This document shows, one piece after another, positions 7,715 to 10,935 of a DNA stretch of 10,935 nucleotides. Position 1 is the stretch's first letter; every line of letters starts with the position of its first letter. The stretch spans positions 1 through 10,935 of the forward strand of contig CAVKOL010000087.1 in NCBI GenBank assembly GCA_963658035.1. Direction: 5' to 3'. Below the pieces are notes generated by a model. That model searched no databases. It was not told the origin of the DNA and saw nothing but the letters and a program-made list of their open reading frames with translations. Origin of the DNA: Paratractidigestivibacter sp963658035. Lineage in GTDB: Bacteria; Actinomycetota; Coriobacteriia; Coriobacteriales; Atopobiaceae. A program made the position numbers and the translations under genes.

Positions 7715-9521
7715 GAAACTTGATATGACCGCAGAAGAGGACCCCGAGGTCCCCGCCAACGGCCTTGCCACCGCCAAGCGCCTGTGGGCCGCGGCCGGCT
7801 CCGAGCGCTGGCGCCTTGTCGTGGCCGCGTTCTCGGCCGTCTTCTACGTGGCCGCGAGCCTGGCCGCCCCCGCCTACAGCGCGGGCCTCGTCGACATGCT
7901 GTGGGCCAATATCCAAGACACCTGGGCCCAGGGCCGCGACTTTGTGGTCACCTGGGACAACGGCGGCGCCCAGATCCTCATCTTCTTGGGCATCTGGACC
8001 CTGGCCTGGGCGTTTTATACCGTCCAGTCCCTGGTCATGGCCTCTTTTGCCGAGAAGCTCAACCTCAGCCTTCGCGAGCAGATCTCGGCCAAGATCTCGC
8101 GCCTGCCGCTGGGCTACTACGACGCCCACCAGCCGGGTGACACCATCAGCCGCGCCACCAACGACCTGGACAAGGTCTCGGAGGTGCTGCAGCGAGGCCT
8201 TCTCCAGATCATCATCAGCGCCCTCATGTTTTTGGGCGCGGTGGGTATCATGCTCACCTACAGCCTGGTTTTGGGCGGCGTTTTCTTGTTCTTCGCGGCG
8301 TGCTCGCTGATCTTGACCCGCGTCGTTGCCGCCAAGACCCTAGAGATCGCGGGCAGGCGCCAGGAGGCGCTGGGCGTCCTTACCGGCAAGGTCGAGGAGG
8401 CCTACTCGGGCCGCACCGTCATCAAGGCCTTTGGCCGCGACGAGACCTCGGCGGCAGAGATCCAACTGGCGGCCGAGGACCTTGCGCAGACAAGCGCCCA
8501 GGCCGATTTCATCACGCAGGCGATCAGCCCCGCGATTCGCCTGTTGATCAGGTTCTCGCAGGTGGCCTGTGGTCTTCTCGCCGGCTCGATGCTTCTGGCC
8601 GGGCAGATCAGCGTGGGCATCTTCCAGTCGTTCTTTCAGTTTGTCACCTCAGCAAGCGAGCCTTTGACCCAGCTCTCGATGACCACCAACATGCTCCAGG
8701 GCGCCCTGGCAGCGGCCGAGCGCGTCTTCATCCTGCTTGACGAGGAAGAGGTCGTGCCCGACCCTGCCGAGCCGGCCCAGCTTCCCGCCGATGTCCAAGG
8801 CCTGGTGGAGTTCGAACACGTGCGCTTTGGTTACAGCGCCGAGAAGACCCTCATGCACGACGTCAACCTGGTGGCGCGCCCCGGGCAAAAGGTCGCCATC
8901 GTGGGCGCCACGGGCGCCGGCAAGACGACCCTGATCAACCTGCTCATGCGCTTCTACGAGGTGGACGCGGGGCGCATCACCTTGGACGGCGTCGACACGC
9001 GCAGACTTACCCGCGCCGACCTGCGGCGCCAGTTTGGCATGGTCTTGCAGGATGCGTGGCTGTTCGAGGGCACCATCGCCCAGAACATCGCCTATGGCAA
9101 GCCCGGCGCCACGCGCGAGGAGGTCGAGGCGGCGGCCCGCGCGGCGCACGTCGACTTCTTCATCCGCACCCTGCCCGAGGGCTACGACACCGTGCTCTCA
9201 AACGACGCCGAGAACGTGAGCCAGGGGCAGCGGCAGCTCCTCACGATCGCCCGCGCGATGCTCACCGACCCGGCGATTCTCATCCTGGACGAGGCCACCT
9301 CGAGCGTCGACACCCGCACCGAGCAGGCCATCGTTCGCGCGATGGAGGCCATCATGGAGAACCGCACGAGCTTCGTGATCGCCCACCGCCTGTCGACCAT
9401 CGTGGACTCCGACCTCATCTTGGTCATGGACCACGGCGACATCATCGAGCAGGGCACCCACGCCGAGCTTCTCGCCGCCGGCGGCGCCTACGCCGAGCTC
9501 TACCGCAGCCAGTTCGCGTAA
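7701..9521 (+). CDS. ABC exporter half-transporter, catalytic subunit of a heterodimer (TM288-like)
   Basis: The 606-aa partner of the preceding gene has an N-terminal membrane domain with six predicted helices (first ones near 38-60, 90-115, 165-187, 189-210) and an ATPase domain. Walker A is GATGAGKTT at 402-410, Walker B has D530-E531 with the catalytic Glu, and the switch His is H562 in IAHR. The signature motif is degenerate, VSQGQ (506-510) instead of LSGGQ. In the heterodimer, this Walker A/B pairs with the intact FSGGQ of the partner to make one active site, while its VSQGQ pairs with the partner's Asp-containing Walker B to make the weak site. The start at ATG 7701 overlaps the previous gene by 14 nt, with GGGAGG at 7684-7689, 11 nt away. 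It is the last gene before the terminator. Unlike its partner it has an acidic N-terminal tail of about 20 residues. Confidence 0.94.
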   Translation: MADDKKLDMTAEEDPEVPANGLATAKRLWAAAGSERWRLVVAAFSAVFYVAASLAAPAYSAGLVDMLWANIQDTWAQGRDFVVTWDNGGAQILIFLGIWTLAWAFYTVQSLVMASFAEKLNLSLREQISAKISRLPLGYYDAHQPGDTISRATNDLDKVSEVLQRGLLQIIISALMFLGAVGIMLTYSLVLGGVFLFFAACSLILTRVVAAKTLEIAGRRQEALGVLTGKVEEAYSGRTVIKAFGRDETSAAEIQLAAEDLAQTSAQADFITQAISPAIRLLIRFSQVACGLLAGSMLLAGQISVGIFQSFFQFVTSASEPLTQLSMTTNMLQGALAAAERVFILLDEEEVVPDPAEPAQLPADVQGLVEFEHVRFGYSAEKTLMHDVNLVARPGQKVAIVGATGAGKTTLINLLMRFYEVDAGRITLDGVDTRRLTRADLRRQFGMVLQDAWLFEGTIAQNIAYGKPGATREEVEAAARAAHVDFFIRTLPEGYDTVLSNDAENVSQGQRQLLTIARAMLTDPAILILDEATSSVDTRTEQAIVRAMEAIMENRTSFVIAHRLSTIVDSDLILVMDHGDIIEQGTHAELLAAGGAYAELYRSQFA

Positions 9522-9556
9522 ACGCCCCGGCACCCCCGGCCTAGCGGTGCGATCCT

Positions 9557-9594
9557 AAAACGCGGCGATGTTTGTACGACATCGCCGCGTTTTT
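9557..9594 (+). terminator. Rho-independent terminator of the marR-ABC operon
   Basis: A perfect 15-bp stem (9557-9571 with 9579-9593) encloses a 7-nt loop, TTGTACG. The G+C-rich part of the stem is followed by TTTTT (9590-9594) then CTC. It lies 36 nt after the second ABC stop codon. The A-run on the left arm pairs with the T-run, so it may also work on transcripts from the opposite strand. The loop and upper stem share sequence with two further units downstream. Confidence 0.9.
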
Positions 9595-9669
9595 CTCGAT
9601 ATCAGTCGATGTTTGTACGAATCGGCCCCCATTTCCTAAATTTCGCCGACCTTTGTACAAACATCGGCG
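9561..9669. repeat. Three related intergenic units around a TTTGTAC core
   Basis: CGATGTTTGTACGA occurs at 9566-9579 (inside the terminator) and exactly again at 9607-9620. A third copy with A in place of G (CGATGTTTGTACAA) lies on the minus strand at 9653-9666. In each, the core is flanked by G+C-rich, partly self-complementary sequence: strong in copy 1, weak in copy 2, a 6-bp pair in copy 3. The units could be operators, or degenerate members of a small repeat family. No coding sequence is supported here. Confidence 0.7.
9644..9669. promoter_or_regulatory. 26-bp imperfect palindrome, candidate operator
   Basis: The sequence reads CGCCGA, CC, the 10-bp perfect palindrome TTTGTACAAA, CA, TCGGCG. 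Only two positions per arm break the symmetry. It overlaps the -35 element of the promoter proposed at 9653-9680, so a bound protein would be expected to repress. It contains the third copy of the intergenic unit. Confidence 0.55.
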
Positions 9670-9680
9670 TGTATTAGAAT
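9653..9680 (+). promoter_or_regulatory. Candidate promoter for the Tat-exported protease gene
   Basis: TTGTAC (9653-9658) is followed after 16 nt by TAGAAT (9675-9680), the latter matching the -10 consensus at 5 of 6 positions. Transcription would begin near 9687, leaving a leader of about 147 nt before the ATG at 9834. The -35 is weak (3/6). In the leader I see only short 4-bp stems and no recognisable riboswitch. Confidence 0.4.
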
Positions 9681-9833
9681 GGCCGCTTCTTTGATGCCGC
9701 GTTTTTAACATCCCGTTGATGGGAGCTTTCATTCCGTTTGTGGAAGCGATGGTCGGGCGAGTCTTCCAGTGCCTATCCATGCGGGAATCATTAGGTATGC
9801 AGATGTATTGCCGACTTAAAAGGAGCGTGCCTA

Positions 9834-10898
9834 ATGATTGACAGAAGGACTTTCTTGGCAACTTCGATTGCCCTAATCGGTTCTCTTGCTGTTCCGTGCA
9901 TGGCTTCTGCCGATGACCTTTCAGGTGCCGATTCCCATCACGGACTCTCTTCTCTTGCAGAGACCTTGCAAGGTATTGAGGCAAATAAGGGCGGTACGGA
10001 TCTCGAGGACGTCGACTTTTCATCCTTGTCGCTTTGTCGGCCGATTCATTTTTATGAGGCTATTGACAGTGGGTTTAGGGAAATTGAGGCTCGTTACCCA
10101 ATTCTTGACCAGAACTCTGTTTTAAGGATGTTCGCATATGACATTGGCGCCGAGTCAATGATTGTGACAACCGCTTTGGCTAAGCAGATCGGTGAAATTG
10201 TAGGCCCTGATGATGAGATTGCTGTGGTATACGACGCTTACGGTTGCTTTCTTGTGAGAAAGGGCTGCTACCCGATTTGCCTTGGCATGAGCAGCTATAC
10301 GGTATCCGAAAGAGATTCCATCGACGTCAACGTTATATTCAATAACGAGAACACAATTTTCTCGAGGATTGAGGGAGTTCAGTCGATAGATGCTTCGAAT
10401 TCTTCTTTAACCCGCTCGGCACGTTCAATTCTTGGCGCGGGGTTTGTTTCTCAGAATCCCCCCTCTAATATTTGTTGGGCCGCGTGCGTGGCATCAATTG
10501 CGAATTACAGAAATGGCGGGAGCAGAACTGCAAAGAGCGTAGCCCAGGCCTATCTTGGATCTTCTTATAACCAGGCTCTTGCAACGTCGAGCATTCCCGC
10601 CGTGCTCTCGGCGAATGGGGTAAGTGGATACAGCTATCGAGGGTCTTGGTTGGCCGATTCCACTGTCAACAACAATATCAACGCCGGTTATCCGATTGTC
10701 GGCATCATGTCTGTCAATGGTAATAGCGTGAACAACCATGCTGTCGTTGTCAGAGGGTGCACCTATATGGTTGATATTCAGGTTATGGATCCCGAGTTCG
10801 GATTCACAACCGCCTCGAAACTAGGTGGAGCTTACGTATATTCAAGCGGAAATAGTGGGGCTTCACTAAAAACCGTCGCCGCGATTTCCCGGTGGTGA
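9834..10898 (+). CDS. Secreted papain-like (C39/C70-like) cysteine protease with Tat signal peptide
   Basis: The 354-aa protein begins with a twin-arginine signal: R4-R5 in DRRTFLA, a hydrophobic stretch at about 8-20, and a probable signal peptidase I site ASA/D after residue 26. There is no lipobox (P precedes C22). Residues 27-200 form a region I do not recognise; it could be a pro-domain or binding domain. The C-terminal part resembles papain-like peptidases: Q207 (oxyanion hole), C214 in C-W-A-A-C, H302 in N-N-H-A-V-V-V, and D319 in V-M-D-P-E-F-G form a complete set of active residues in the right order. The start is supported by AAAAGGAG at 9818-9825, 8 nt before the ATG. Its base composition and use of AGA, AGG, ATA and TTA differ sharply from the genes to the left, suggesting transfer. 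The substrate is unknown; an extracellular protein, peptide or bacteriocin-like target is possible. Protease assignment is by motif only. Confidence 0.75.
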   Translation: MIDRRTFLATSIALIGSLAVPCMASADDLSGADSHHGLSSLAETLQGIEANKGGTDLEDVDFSSLSLCRPIHFYEAIDSGFREIEARYPILDQNSVLRMFAYDIGAESMIVTTALAKQIGEIVGPDDEIAVVYDAYGCFLVRKGCYPICLGMSSYTVSERDSIDVNVIFNNENTIFSRIEGVQSIDASNSSLTRSARSILGAGFVSQNPPSNICWAACVASIANYRNGGSRTAKSVAQAYLGSSYNQALATSSIPAVLSANGVSGYSYRGSWLADSTVNNNINAGYPIVGIMSVNGNSVNNHAVVVRGCTYMVDIQVMDPEFGFTTASKLGGAYVYSSGNSGASLKTVAAISRW

Positions 10899-10912
10899 TC
10901 GGAGGGCAAGCG

Positions 10913-10935
10913 ATGATCGAAAGAAGGGCTTTTGT
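10913..10935 (+). CDS. Start of a second gene with the same twin-arginine opening (3' truncated by window)
   Basis: Only eight codons are visible, reading M-I-E-R-R-A-F-V. They parallel the M-I-D-R-R-T-F-L opening of the protease gene 14 nt upstream; 18 of the 23 visible bases are identical. GGAGGG at 10901-10906 lies 6 nt before the ATG. The likely reading is a tandem paralogue in the same transcript that is also exported by Tat. The rest of the protein is outside the window, so its domains cannot be stated. Confidence 0.6.

Noticed and set aside
9719..9841. A 40-codon ORF (ATG 9719, stop TGA 9839) overlapping the first codons of the protease gene, as a possible leader peptide
   Set aside because: No Shine-Dalgarno sequence before its ATG and no recognisable composition; its overlap with the protease ribosome binding site can be chance.
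9541..10023. Minus-strand ORF of 160 aa spanning the intergenic region and the protease start
   Set aside because: It crosses the terminator, the repeats and a well-supported signal peptide on the other strand, and has no domain I recognise.
1..10935. CRISPR array, tRNA, rRNA or insertion sequence
   Set aside because: No regularly spaced repeats, no cloverleaf-like segment and no transposase-like reading frame were seen by eye.

Overview
The window is G+C-rich (one line counted by eye gave about 70%) from its left edge to about 9540, with dense, same-strand, tightly packed genes. Gene content, codon use and the order priA-def-fmt-rsmB followed by a MarR/ABC unit suggest a high-GC actinobacterium of the class Coriobacteriia (Olsenella/Collinsella-like). 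That placement is an inference from gene style, not a search result.

Region 1 (1-5291) is a housekeeping block on the + strand: PriA (5' end off the window), peptide deformylase, methionyl-tRNA formyltransferase and the 16S rRNA m5C methyltransferase RsmB. Def and Fmt are the two ends of the N-formyl-methionine cycle: Fmt formylates initiator Met-tRNA and Def removes the formyl group from new proteins. RsmB modifies the small ribosomal subunit. The fmt start is best placed at a TTG at 3057.

Region 2 (5292-9594) is a self-contained regulator/exporter operon: a MarR-family repressor, then two overlapping ABC half-exporter genes. The pair is asymmetric in exactly the way of TM287/288-type heterodimers. 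The first half has Asp in place of the catalytic Glu and Gln in place of the switch His. The second half has a normal Walker B/His but a degenerate signature motif. A perfect 20-bp inverted repeat with promoter-like hexamers lies just before marR and looks like a paired operator. A strong intrinsic terminator closes the operon.

Region 3 (9595-10935) is clearly lower in G+C (one line counted at about 47%) and uses codons avoided upstream (AGA, AGG, ATA, TTA). It starts with a 312-nt gene-free stretch that contains the terminator, three related units built around TTTGTAC, and a probable promoter overlapped by a palindrome. It is followed by a gene for a Tat-exported papain-like cysteine protease with an unrecognised N-terminal region. 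Fourteen nucleotides further on, a second gene begins with a near-identical start (M-I-x-R-R-x-F) and is cut by the window edge. This looks like the edge of an acquired cluster of secreted proteases, and it is the least ordinary part of the window.
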